NCBI RefSeq assembly: GCF_029319185.1
Contig: NZ_CP119754.1
Span: forward strand, 3,906,001 to 3,970,000
Origin: Superficieibacter sp. HKU1
GTDB lineage: Bacteria; Pseudomonadota; Gammaproteobacteria; Enterobacterales; Enterobacteriaceae
Length of the DNA: 64,000 nucleotides
Reading direction: 5' to 3'
Shown piece after piece: positions 17,801-26,045 of the stretch. Within the stretch, counting starts at the first letter, position 1. Each line of letters begins with the position of its first letter. A program made the position numbers and the translations under genes. Under the pieces are notes generated by a model. That model saw only the letters and a list, made by a program, of their open reading frames with translations. It did not search any database and was not told the DNA's origin.

Positions 17801-18369
17801 TCAATATCAAAAATAACCGCCTGTCTGCCGACATGAGGAACGATGTACAGGCGTTGCTCTGTGCCACGCACCATCTCCGGGGTATAAATGATATCGGACG
17901 GATATCCCTCTCTTAACAGTGCAGTTTTACCGCTCCCGGCAGGGCCAATAACCATATACCACGGCAGTTGCCACAGGTAACGACGGTTGTCGAGATGGCG
18001 TTGCAGACGCAGCAGCCACCTGTCGAGGTAGCGTTGTTGTGCATTCAGCTCCACACTGAGTGGATCCTGCGCCTCCTCGCGTTGCTGCTTTTGTTGTCTC
18101 TCAAGCTGTTGCAGGCGTTTCATCACCCGGACAGTGAGCCACCCCAGGGCAATAATCCCCCAGGCCGCCGTCGCCAGCCAGCGGTTCGCCAGCGGCCTGA
18201 GCCAGTGCTCGTCATACAATGACCATGACGGACCTTTCCACCAGATCCACACCAGCAGAAAAATCCATGCCAGCACCAGCAGCCAGAACGCGGAGATCTT
18301 AAACCGGGGCATGGCTGGCCGGAGGGCTGATCTCATGCCACTGAATAGTCGGGGGGTTGGTAATCTCAC
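14848..18369 (-). CDS. tssM: T6SS inner-membrane protein TssM (IcmF/VasK)
   Basis: About 1173 residues from a GTG at 18367-18369 with AGGAG four bases upstream; longer starts would run into tssA. Two transmembrane helices lie near residues 26-43 and 64-80, a Walker A GPAGSGKT at about 142-149 in the cytoplasmic NTPase domain, and a third helix near residue 450 (VGGVAALLLITGW). The long periplasmic part follows, ending in the beta domain that contacts TssJ. With TssL and TssJ it forms the trans-envelope complex. The intact P loop suggests an ATP-binding TssM. Confidence 0.95.
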   Translation of the reverse strand: MRLPTPRLFSGMRSALRPAMPRFKISAFWLLVLAWIFLLVWIWWKGPSWSLYDEHWLRPLANRWLATAAWGIIALGWLTVRVMKRLQQLERQQKQQREEAQDPLSVELNAQQRYLDRWLLRLQRHLDNRRYLWQLPWYMVIGPAGSGKTALLREGYPSDIIYTPEMVRGTEQRLYIVPHVGRQAVIFDIDGALCEQPDAGVLHRRLWEHVLDWLVEKRARQPLNGIIITLDLPDLLTADKRRREHLLHTLRSRLQDVRQHLHCQLPVYVVLTRLDLLHGFAALFQSLDKKDRDTVLGVTFTRRAHENEDWRTELDAFWQAWCERMNHATPDLMLTQTHMRSSLFSFVRQMQGSRDYLVALLDGLLDGENMDVMLRGVYLTSSLQRGQMDDIFTQSAARQYRLGSSPLTAWPLVDTAPYFSRNLFPQALLAEPNLAGESRSWLIRSRRRLTVFSAVGGVAALLLITGWHHYYNANYTSGVQVLKQAEAFMSIQPPQGMDDYGNLQLPLLNPVRDATLAYGDWGDRSRLADMGLYQGRRVGPYVEQTYLQLLEQRYLPALFNGLVKEMNAAPPESEEKLAVLRVMRMLEDKSGRNNEVVKQYMAKRWSDKFHGQRDVQAQLMSHLDYALKHTDWHAERAAGDGDAISRWTPYNGPVVSAQKELSKLPVYQRVYQSLKTRALGVLPADLNLRDQVGPTFDQVFISSDDNKLVVPQFLTRYGLQNYFVKQRNELIELTALDSWVLNLTQSVKYSEADRAEIQRQLTEQYISDYTATWRAGMDNLNVRDYESIAQLTGALEQVISGDQPLQRALTALRDNTQPAVLSEKLSDKEREDAQAEPGYRLLTRLGHEFAPENSTLAVQNNKENTFQAVYQQLTELHRYLLAIQNAPVPGKSALKAVQLRLDQNSSDPIFATRQMAKTLPAPLNRWVGKLADQAWHVVMVEAVHYMEIDWRDNVVRPFNEQLANNYPFNPRSSQDASLDAFERFFKPDGVLDTFYQQNLKLFMENDLSLEDGDNAVIIREDIRTQLETAQKIRDIFFSRQNGLGTSFAVETVSLSGNKRRSVLNLDGQLVDYSQGRNYTAHLVWPNNMREGNESKLTLVGVSGGAPRSISFSGPWAQFRLFGAGQLTGVEEGTFSVRFNVDGGAMVYRIHADTEDNPFSGGLFSQFRLPDTLY

Positions 18370-18386
18370 AAAAGCTCCTGTGTCTC

Positions 18387-19811
18387 TTACTGTTCTGCCG
18401 TGAATTTGTTTTCCAGTTGCTCCAGCAGGGATGGCTCCCATTCAGCCAGCGTCATTCGCAGACCTGCTTTGAACAACATCCTGTACTGTTGCTGTGCAAG
18501 CTTTACCATCCCGGCTTCCTCCATCAGCTGCGCGCCAAGATACTGTCGGTGAAACTGATCGCGGGGCTCGCCTTCCGGCAGGTTTTCCAGGTATTGCAAG
18601 GTAGCCTCCAGTCCCTGCTCGCTGAAACACTGCCGGACAGCCTCTGCATTTTCATCGGCCCGGATCACAGGGGTCGCCTGCTGGCCCGGTGATGTCGCCA
18701 GCCACTGTTTTGTCTGTTCGCTCATAAACGGCGAGCGATCGTTAAACAGCAGGGTGGCAAGTTGCGGCAGACGGGTAAGAAAGCGGGCAACTTCATCCCG
18801 GATGGCGTCTGCCGCACTGGTATAACCCAGGCGCTGTGCGGTCAGTGCGGAAAGATAATGACCATCAAGCCAGTACGGTGCCAGCAGCAGGCTTTTTTCC
18901 ACCTGCTGCCACAGTGCTATATCCGCGCCGGTTATCCGGGACTGGTAGTCAGCAGCCATGTCAGCAGAAACTGCCGCCAGCGGAGTACGACCGTCGCTCT
19001 CTGCCGGAGGGGTGCTGGTGATGGTGTGCCACAGCGCGTGGCGGCGCAGACGGTAACCCAGCGGCGATTCCGGCTGGCGCTCACAGAGAATATCGGCGAC
19101 TTTCAGCAACGTGTCGCGCCAGGCCGTATCGTCGTGGCTGTCAACTGCAACCTGCGGAGCCGGAGCCGCAGACACGGTGGTGATATTGTGTGGCACGTCG
19201 CGGGCCGGTGTGGCGACCGTCTGCGGTGTGCTGCCGGAGGTGGCCGGAGAGGAAGACAACGCAGGCGCGGCATCACGAAATGTACGCTGGCAGAGAGCAA
19301 ACAAATCATCAGTCGCCTGCGCCAGATCCGGGGCATCCTGCGTCTGCCAGCTTTGCGCCAGTTTTGCCATTTCCCCCAGCAACGCGTCGCGCTGCGTCAT
19401 GGTGGCATTTTCTGCAAAACCGGGGATACCCGTTTCAAAACGTTTTATCACCTGGGCGGCAAAGCGCTTTTTATGTGCCATTCGCGGGGCTGCTACCGTC
19501 CAGTAACGCTCCACATACAGCGCCAGTAAACGCAGCGCCAATAGCAGATCACCAGCGTGTTGCAGGGTGCGCAGCAGGTGGGCCAGCAGGCGAAAATCCT
19601 TGCTCTCCGATGCCAGGAGCGTCAGCCCCCGGCGCTGTATCTCCGGAATATCAAGCTGGCTGTGGGCCAGCGAGCCGAGTTTCAGCATTTCGCCGTCGAT
19701 ATACTCCCAGCCGGGATTATCGTCTTTCAGCGCGGAAGTCAGTTTGTCTTCCGGCAGAGTTTCCAGCAGGTGCGAAATCCAGGTATCCGGGTTACGTAGG
19801 TCCATTACCAT
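18387..19811 (-). CDS. tssA: T6SS protein TssA (VasJ/ImpA)
   Basis: 474 residues. The ImpA_N domain is seen near the start (WISHLLETLPEDKLTSALKD then PGWEYIDGEMLKLGSLAH) and a long C-terminal helical region follows a Pro/Ala/Thr-rich linker near 190-225. TssA proteins cap the growing sheath end and coordinate assembly of tube and sheath. The start overlaps or abuts the vasI stop; ATG codons at 19811 and 19805 are both possible, with GGGGGAA upstream. Its place before tssM matches vasJ-vasK of the Vibrio cholerae cluster. Confidence 0.9.
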   Translation of the reverse strand: MVMDLRNPDTWISHLLETLPEDKLTSALKDDNPGWEYIDGEMLKLGSLAHSQLDIPEIQRRGLTLLASESKDFRLLAHLLRTLQHAGDLLLALRLLALYVERYWTVAAPRMAHKKRFAAQVIKRFETGIPGFAENATMTQRDALLGEMAKLAQSWQTQDAPDLAQATDDLFALCQRTFRDAAPALSSSPATSGSTPQTVATPARDVPHNITTVSAAPAPQVAVDSHDDTAWRDTLLKVADILCERQPESPLGYRLRRHALWHTITSTPPAESDGRTPLAAVSADMAADYQSRITGADIALWQQVEKSLLLAPYWLDGHYLSALTAQRLGYTSAADAIRDEVARFLTRLPQLATLLFNDRSPFMSEQTKQWLATSPGQQATPVIRADENAEAVRQCFSEQGLEATLQYLENLPEGEPRDQFHRQYLGAQLMEEAGMVKLAQQQYRMLFKAGLRMTLAEWEPSLLEQLENKFTAEQ

Positions 19812-19813
19812 TT

Positions 19814-20560
19814 TTATTCCCCCGCCCAGTGACAGGCAGCGCGCAGCGGCGCGATAGTTTTTGCCAGCCCGTCAATGTTAAACGTCAGTTTCCCGGCGGC
19901 GCTGTCCGTACCGGTATCGATAGTCAGCGTTTTTGCGCCGAAAAGCTGTTTAATCTCATCAATGCCGGATAAGCCCCGGCTGGCCTCCAGCAGATAGCCG
20001 TTTTCGCGGATAAACCAGCGCGACTGAAAACGCCCGGCGTTGGTGGTCAGCGTCACGGCGATGTCGTTGGGCGTCATGGCGTGAGTCAGCGCCACCTGCA
20101 TCCGGGTGATGTTGTCCACGCAACTGAACATCAGCACCGGGCGTGGCGGCACGTTGCCGATAGCCGGGGTGGTAATAATCACGGTTGGCCGCTCTGTGTC
20201 GCTCTGCGTCATCATCAGCGTGGTGGAGTTGTCGGTACGCTGTTTTTCCTGGCTGAAGGCCCGTTTCCAGGCCTCGCCTTCGTAATGTGCCCTGACCAGT
20301 GCACCGTCGAAACCAGGCTGTTCCGGCGCAAGAATGCGGTCGTAGCAGTCCAGCCGCTCCAGCGCCGCAGGCTCACGACGACAGGCCATCATGGCCGTTA
20401 CCGTCGTCGTTACCGTTGCCTGGGCATTTGTCTGTGGTATGACAATGCCCGGCAGCACAGCGCCGGATGCCGCCGGTTCAGCAGGCGCTTCTGCCTGTAC
20501 GGCGCTGGCGAACAGCCCCGGTAACAACAGACCGGCCAGCAGTATCCGCATTCTGCTCAT
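19814..20560 (-). CDS. vasI: T6SS-associated periplasmic protein VasI/TagO family
   Basis: 248 residues with a clear signal peptide (LLAGLLLPGLFASAVQA, cleavage after about residue 23). The mature part has the C..ER..CYD motif (ACRREPAALERLDCYDRILA), then FSCVDNITRMQVALTHAM and GLSGIDEIKQLFGAKTL, as in VasI/TagO proteins of VAS-type clusters. The exact role is not settled. The start overlaps the end of tssH by 4 bp. No vasH-like sigma-54 activator gene lies between clpV and vasI as it does in V. cholerae. Confidence 0.85.
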   Translation of the reverse strand: MSRMRILLAGLLLPGLFASAVQAEAPAEPAASGAVLPGIVIPQTNAQATVTTTVTAMMACRREPAALERLDCYDRILAPEQPGFDGALVRAHYEGEAWKRAFSQEKQRTDNSTTLMMTQSDTERPTVIITTPAIGNVPPRPVLMFSCVDNITRMQVALTHAMTPNDIAVTLTTNAGRFQSRWFIRENGYLLEASRGLSGIDEIKQLFGAKTLTIDTGTDSAAGKLTFNIDGLAKTIAPLRAACHWAGE

Positions 20561-23331
20561 AAAACAGCGGTGTCCTCTGTTTCCGGTTCCGGCAGTGTGT
20601 CGGCGTCTGCGCTGTCCTCCGGTGCGTCCTCCACGTCAGCGATAAACGCGCCATCGGCCACGCCCAGCACGATGCGGGCAATCGCGGTGTTCGCTGCCAT
20701 TTTCTGCAACAGCAGCAGGGAGAGCGGCGGCAGCATCTCGCCGTCGATCACCGATTCCAGCATACGTGCACCGTTTTCGGCACGGGTGACGCGCTGCATG
20801 ATTTCATCAGTTACTTCCGGCTCAATCACCACTTCTGCGCCGAAGCGGGTACGCAGCACGTTATCCAGCCGTGCCAGTTTCCCGGCGATAATCACGGAAA
20901 GCGTTTCACGCGACAGAGGCAGGTACGGCACCACTTCCATACGTGCCAGCAGCGCAGGCTTGAAGAAATCCGCCAGCACCGGATACAGCGCTTCCTGCAT
21001 CGCTTCCGGGTTATCCGCATGGTCGACAATCACCTGATAACCAAGGTTGGACGTCAGGAAAAAGACGATATTTTTGCAGTCAATCAGGCGGCCTTCACCG
21101 TCAGCCATCTCACCTTTATCAAAGGCCTGGTAGAACAGGTTGAGCACATCCGGATGGGCTTTTTCCACTTCATCAAGCAGCACCACCGAGTAGGGCTTCT
21201 GACGGATGGCTTCAGTCAGCACACCGCCCTCGCCGTAGCCGACATAGCCCGGCGGGGAGCCAATCAGGCGCGAAACGGTGTGTTTCTCCTGGAACTCCGA
21301 CATGTTGATGGTGGTGAGATACTGGCGTCCGCCATAGAGCAGTTCCGCCAGTTGCAGCACGGTTTCTGTTTTGCCGACGCCGCTGGGACCGGCCAGCAGG
21401 AACGCGCCGAGCGGTCGCCCCGGACGGCGCAGATCGGCGCGCGCGGTCAGCAGGTGTTTATGCAGGTGTTTAATCGCCAGATCCTGGCCCTTAATGGTGT
21501 CGCCCAGCCACTGCGGCAGATCGGTAATGACCGACATTTCATTCTGTGACAGGCGGTTAAGCGGCACGCCGGTCCATTCTGCGATGACGGCGGCAATCTG
21601 CTTTTTATCGACGTGCGGGGAAACCAGAAGCTGCGTGTTGTGCAGGGCGTCCAGTTCGGCGGTTAACTGTGCAAGGCGCTCTGCCGGAAGGATGTCAGGC
21701 TCTTGCTGCCCAGTGACGGGCTCATCCACAACCACGGTGTTATCGTCGGTGGTCTCTGCCACCAGTTCATCCGCGGCGACAGCATCATCACCGGCAGTTT
21801 CTGTATCCGGTGCGGCGGTTTCGTCCAGCAGCCCCTTACGCAGCGCGATGATTTCCTGTACCAGCCCCTGCTGCAGGTGCCACGCCGCTTCCAGTTCGTC
21901 CAGTTCGGTCAGCGTTTCGTCATACTGCACAATCACCTCCGTCAGCCGTGAGGTGTCAGACCGCAGGCCGATGCGGATCTCGCGCTCAAGCTGACGCATT
22001 TCCGCCTCGCACTGGTGGCGCAGGGTGGTCAGCGCCGAAATCTGCTTCGGCGGTGATGACAGGTTGATCGCCACGCGGGCGCAGGCGGTATCCAGCACGT
22101 CGATGGCCTTGTCCGGCAACTGACGGCCGGAGAGGTAGCGCTCGCTTAACATCGCGGCAGCCTGTAACGCCTCATCGTCAATCAGCACACCGTGGGATTG
22201 CTCATATACCGCCGACAGGCCGCGCAGAATAATGGTGGCTTCCGCCGCCGTGGGTTCGCTGACCTTCACCAACTGGAAGCGGCGCGACAGGGCGGCGTCT
22301 TTCTCAAAGTATTTTTTGTACTCGCTCCAGGTGGTGGCGGCGATGGTTTTCAGTTCGCCGCGCGCCAGCGCCGGTTTCAGCAGGTTGGAGATATCCAGCC
22401 CACCCTGCTGGTTGCCCGCGCCAATCAGCGTATGCGCCTCATCGATAAACAGGATAACCGGCTTCGGTGACTGGATCACTTCCGCCATCAGCCCCTTGAA
22501 GCGCTTTTCAAACTCGCCCTTGACCGATGCGCCCGCCTGCAACGCGCCAAGATCCAGCGTCATAATATCGGTGTCGCGCAGCTTGTCCGGCACCCGGCCA
22601 TCCACGATGCGCAGCGCCAGCCCTTCAATCAGCGCGCTTTTACCGACGCCTGCCTCACCTACCACCACCGGGTTATTCTTGCGGCGGCGGCAGAGAATGT
22701 CGATCATCAGGTCAATTTCGTTATCGCGACACAGCACCGGATCGAGCCGCCCCTGACGGGCATCGTCGGTCATGTTTTTGGTATAGCGGCCAAGCAGGCT
22801 GTCGCCGGTATCGGCTGTGACGCTCATAGCCTGTCCGTCCGCATTCAGCGCCACGGATTCGGCGGACTCTTTCGTCCACGCGGCAAAATCCTGCTGTAAC
22901 TGGTCGCGGTTAATACCGGTCAGCAGCCTGGCGGCGGCAGACGGGACGTAGCGCAGCGGCGAATGCAGCAGGGCGAGCAGCAATACGCCGCCACGCAACT
23001 CCGTCTGCTGCATCTCAGCAGAGGCCAGCAGCCAGCTCTCTTTCAGCCACTCGACCAGCATCGGCGAAAATGCCGGATAGCTGTCAGTCGTTCGCGCCGT
23101 GGCATAATTTTCCACCGTCAGCGCCCGGCGAAGCTCACTGATGTCAATGTCCGCCCGCTCCGCAACCACTCTTACGTCGCTGCGTACCGCTGCCAGCATC
23201 TGCAACAGCACATGCGCCACGGTAATTTCCGTTGCCTGCTGGCTCATACATTCTGCTGCGGCAGCTTCCAGTGCCTGCCGGGAAAACGGGTTCAGATGCT
23301 TTACCAGAGAGGCCAGATTAATCTGGATCAT
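20557..23331 (-). CDS. tssH: T6SS sheath-recycling ATPase TssH (ClpV)
   Basis: 924 residues, normal for ClpV. The Clp N domain (residues 10-150) begins with LVKHLNPFSRQALEAAAAEC. AAA1 has Walker A GEAGVGKS at about 225-232 and Walker B VILFIDEAH; AAA2 has GPSGVGKTETVLQ and VVLLDEVEKAH. The middle domain carries an unusual acidic Thr/Val/Asp-rich insertion (AADELVAETTDDNTVVVDEP, about residues 520-545) in the coiled-coil region. ClpV disassembles the contracted TssB/TssC sheath. The gene is tightly packed between tssL and vasI. Confidence 0.96.
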   Translation of the reverse strand: MIQINLASLVKHLNPFSRQALEAAAAECMSQQATEITVAHVLLQMLAAVRSDVRVVAERADIDISELRRALTVENYATARTTDSYPAFSPMLVEWLKESWLLASAEMQQTELRGGVLLLALLHSPLRYVPSAAARLLTGINRDQLQQDFAAWTKESAESVALNADGQAMSVTADTGDSLLGRYTKNMTDDARQGRLDPVLCRDNEIDLMIDILCRRRKNNPVVVGEAGVGKSALIEGLALRIVDGRVPDKLRDTDIMTLDLGALQAGASVKGEFEKRFKGLMAEVIQSPKPVILFIDEAHTLIGAGNQQGGLDISNLLKPALARGELKTIAATTWSEYKKYFEKDAALSRRFQLVKVSEPTAAEATIILRGLSAVYEQSHGVLIDDEALQAAAMLSERYLSGRQLPDKAIDVLDTACARVAINLSSPPKQISALTTLRHQCEAEMRQLEREIRIGLRSDTSRLTEVIVQYDETLTELDELEAAWHLQQGLVQEIIALRKGLLDETAAPDTETAGDDAVAADELVAETTDDNTVVVDEPVTGQQEPDILPAERLAQLTAELDALHNTQLLVSPHVDKKQIAAVIAEWTGVPLNRLSQNEMSVITDLPQWLGDTIKGQDLAIKHLHKHLLTARADLRRPGRPLGAFLLAGPSGVGKTETVLQLAELLYGGRQYLTTINMSEFQEKHTVSRLIGSPPGYVGYGEGGVLTEAIRQKPYSVVLLDEVEKAHPDVLNLFYQAFDKGEMADGEGRLIDCKNIVFFLTSNLGYQVIVDHADNPEAMQEALYPVLADFFKPALLARMEVVPYLPLSRETLSVIIAGKLARLDNVLRTRFGAEVVIEPEVTDEIMQRVTRAENGARMLESVIDGEMLPPLSLLLLQKMAANTAIARIVLGVADGAFIADVEDAPEDSADADTLPEPETEDTAVL

Positions 23332-23342
23332 ATGTTGTGTCC

Positions 23343-24161
23343 TTACCTGGCGAGCAGCCGGTTCAGTTGATGCAGAATATCCTGCGTCTGGCTGTCCAGA
23401 CGCAGCATCCAGAACAGATAAAACAGCGCTAGCACAACCACGCCACCCAGGAGGAGATGTTTAATGGTCAGGCGCTTCATTAACTGATAGCGCCCGCCCT
23501 GCGTCTTTTTATCCTGATGCAGTAGCGGAAAAGGCGCATCGCCACGCAGTTTGTGCAGAACGTGGTGCAGGCGGCGGTAAATCTGTTCAAATTCGCCCTG
23601 ATCCTGCGCGGCCACCTTGTAGCGCCCGCGAAATCCCAGCGAAAAACAAAGGAATAAAAACTCAAGCAGATCCTGGTAACGCTTTGGCTCACGGATCAGG
23701 CGTTCAAGCAAAATAAACACCTTTTCGCCACCCCAGGCTTCATTGTGAAAATGAACCAGTAGCGACTGTTTGATCCATTCGTTTTTGTTCGACCAGCCGT
23801 TGCCCAGCGCGGCTTCATCAATAAAGGTGCAGAGAACATAACGGAACGAGACAATCACACCCGGTTCGTAGCCCTGCTCCTGAAGCAACTGCTCCACAGC
23901 CTGAACGTCCGTTACCACTTGGGCAAAGAGGTGCTCCGGCATGGTCTGACTGTTCATCCCGGCCACGCGCATTACCATGCCCAGCAATGGCGTGGCGGCG
24001 TCGATCATCGGGTTCAGGCTGTTGCCACGCAGGGACAACCGGTACTGGCGGGCGGAGATGTCGTCACCCGCATCCTGTGCCATCGTACTCACGTTCTCCC
24101 GAGGTTCCCCTGTGGCCTGATGATCATTACTGGCGGCCAGCGGAATGAACTGCTCGCTCAT
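23343..24161 (-). CDS. tssL: T6SS inner-membrane protein TssL (DotU/IcmH)
   Basis: 272 residues. The cytoplasmic DotU domain contains NPMIDAATPLLGMVMR, FRYVLCTFIDEAALG and FLFLCFSLGFRGRY, all family hallmarks, and a single C-terminal transmembrane helix is at about 238-256 (LLGGVVVLALFYLFWML). There is no OmpA-like peptidoglycan-binding extension, so anchoring to the cell wall would need another protein or TssM/TssJ alone. It forms the membrane complex with TssM and TssJ. Confidence 0.95.
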   Translation of the reverse strand: MSEQFIPLAASNDHQATGEPRENVSTMAQDAGDDISARQYRLSLRGNSLNPMIDAATPLLGMVMRVAGMNSQTMPEHLFAQVVTDVQAVEQLLQEQGYEPGVIVSFRYVLCTFIDEAALGNGWSNKNEWIKQSLLVHFHNEAWGGEKVFILLERLIREPKRYQDLLEFLFLCFSLGFRGRYKVAAQDQGEFEQIYRRLHHVLHKLRGDAPFPLLHQDKKTQGGRYQLMKRLTIKHLLLGGVVVLALFYLFWMLRLDSQTQDILHQLNRLLAR

Positions 24162-24165
24162 GGCC

Positions 24166-25509
24166 TTAACCTCTTATCGCCCACAGTTGTATACCGAGAT
24201 CCGGGAAGGGACCGGAAATATGCAGCGCCAGCGCTCCGGCTTTCACCACGTCCTGCCAGGCGGCAGCACCTTTGTCCAGTTCGAAGTAAACAAAGCCATC
24301 ATGGTACGGTAGCTGGCGCGGAGCGGCGGTTCGCGGCGTCAGCGGAACCCCCGGCACCTGCACGCTGACCATATCGCGGATTTTGTTGGTGGCCGCGATT
24401 TTTGACTGCTGGGTAAACTGGTGGATAAGCTGGCTGTGCGGCATCCGTGCGCGCACCGCCAGAATGAAGGTGCCGGAACGCAACAGGGTCGGATCGTTAA
24501 CCGTGGCGACATAGAACCCGTCAGAGAAGACAAGCGGCAGATTCTGCGCACGCGGCATCAGTACGGTGTTGAGCGCCCGGCGCAACTCCGGGATCACGGT
24601 ATTAAACGACGTCGTAAGATTGCGGTGGTCGTAAGACTCCACCGGACAGGGCAGACGGCTGTCCTCCGTAAAGGTCATCAGTTCCCCCAGCAACCGGACC
24701 AGATCCAGATAAAACGTTTCCGGGTGCAGGGTATGCAGATGAGTACGGTGGGTAAAGTGCATCTGGCTGCGGTTAAGCACCTGCAACATCATAAACTCGG
24801 CCACATCCGCAATACCGCTCTGCTCCGGCGAACCGATACGCTTTGCCAGTTCGCTGGCGCGATTGCTGAGAAGCCCCTGCACATCCCCGGCAAATCCGTT
24901 CAGCAGCGGGCTGACACGAATGGCCTGACAGGTCGGGATAAAGCTGTCATCCAGCACCAGAGCACCACCGGACTGCTGGCTGAGGATACGGCACAGCGGC
25001 AGCGTGACCATCGCACTGAGATCGTCCGCACCACTGACGATTTTCGGTGCCAGTTGCCCCAGCATGATGGGCTGCACGTCGCCGTCATCGGAGTGTAAAT
25101 CGCGGATATCGGCCTGTGTCAGGCGGTAACGCTCCGTTCCCTGCCCTGCGCTCCGGCGTCCTTCGATTTCACAGGTGATATCACTGATAACGGGTAACGC
25201 CAGGTAAATGTCGTTGCTACCGGGCCGGGAGAGATCGAGCGGCTGATACGGCAAAGGGAGCTGATCCTGCTCCGGGATGCTGAACACCGTGCCATCCGGC
25301 ATACAGCCCGTCGCGTGGTCCAGCATCAGTTTCCCTTGGGCCAGCAGTTCTGTATTGATCGACAGCGAGGTAAATCCCCAGGCAAAATCATCCCGCGCAC
25401 TCATACGCTGGTTCAGCAAATATTCCTGATTACGCTGCTGTTGCTGGAAGTGCTGCGGCAGGGCAAACAGACCTTCCTGCCAGATCACCCTGTTTTTCAT
25501 GGTTGCCAT
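24166..25509 (-). CDS. tssK: T6SS baseplate protein TssK
   Basis: About 447 residues starting MATMKNRVIWQEGLFALP, the strongly conserved TssK N terminus; AGAGGA lies nine bases upstream of this ATG, while longer frames would overlap tssJ. Other hallmarks are QHFQQQQR, LDHATGCMPDGTVF and YFELDKGAAAW near the end. TssK trimers link the baseplate wedges (TssE/F/G) to the TssL/TssM membrane complex. The gene abuts tssJ with two bases between. Confidence 0.95.
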   Translation of the reverse strand: MATMKNRVIWQEGLFALPQHFQQQQRNQEYLLNQRMSARDDFAWGFTSLSINTELLAQGKLMLDHATGCMPDGTVFSIPEQDQLPLPYQPLDLSRPGSNDIYLALPVISDITCEIEGRRSAGQGTERYRLTQADIRDLHSDDGDVQPIMLGQLAPKIVSGADDLSAMVTLPLCRILSQQSGGALVLDDSFIPTCQAIRVSPLLNGFAGDVQGLLSNRASELAKRIGSPEQSGIADVAEFMMLQVLNRSQMHFTHRTHLHTLHPETFYLDLVRLLGELMTFTEDSRLPCPVESYDHRNLTTSFNTVIPELRRALNTVLMPRAQNLPLVFSDGFYVATVNDPTLLRSGTFILAVRARMPHSQLIHQFTQQSKIAATNKIRDMVSVQVPGVPLTPRTAAPRQLPYHDGFVYFELDKGAAAWQDVVKAGALALHISGPFPDLGIQLWAIRG

Positions 25510-25511
25510 TG

Positions 25512-26045
25512 TCAGTTGTCCTCTTTTTTCATTTCGATACTGCCCTGTCGTATATGCACCAGCAGGCGGTAGTGATGGCCAGTGCCTTCCACCGGTTCGA
25601 TTTGCTTCCACTCTGTAATCTGGTCATCGGAGAAATACGCCACAACGCCAATAAAATGCGTTTTTTCATCCAGCTTCACCGGCGGCAGCGTTTTCATGGT
25701 GTCCGGCAGGAGGTTAAAATCCTGGTGGTCAATATAGTTTTTTCCCAGTACCTCCGGCAGTGGCGTACTGGCAACCCCGTCATAGTCAGCAGCCTGTAGC
25801 TTCGAGTCATCGCTCATATAAATCAGTTGCACATCGATGGCCGCCGCCTCACCGTCCGCATTGATATTCGTGTCCGGCTCGGTCAGCAACGTGACCGTCA
25901 CCTCCGATGACTGATCCGCCAGTTCCCCAACCTGAATATCCGGGTTCTTAATCACCTGGCCGAGCTTTTTCACCGTTTCGCAGCCTGTCAGGGTGAGGCT
26001 GAAAAGCAACATCACCATGCAGGTACGAAAAAAACGCCCTGTCAT
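25512..26045 (-). CDS. tssJ: T6SS outer-membrane lipoprotein TssJ (VasD)
   Basis: 177 residues with a signal peptide and lipobox LTLTGC (Cys about 22). The mature domain is a transthyretin-like beta sandwich; AIDVQLIYMSDDSKLQAADYDG and VVAYFSDDQ match the family. It anchors TssM to the outer membrane. The start overlaps the fha gene stop by 4 bp. Confidence 0.93.
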   Translation of the reverse strand: MTGRFFRTCMVMLLFSLTLTGCETVKKLGQVIKNPDIQVGELADQSSEVTVTLLTEPDTNINADGEAAAIDVQLIYMSDDSKLQAADYDGVASTPLPEVLGKNYIDHQDFNLLPDTMKTLPPVKLDEKTHFIGVVAYFSDDQITEWKQIEPVEGTGHHYRLLVHIRQGSIEMKKEDN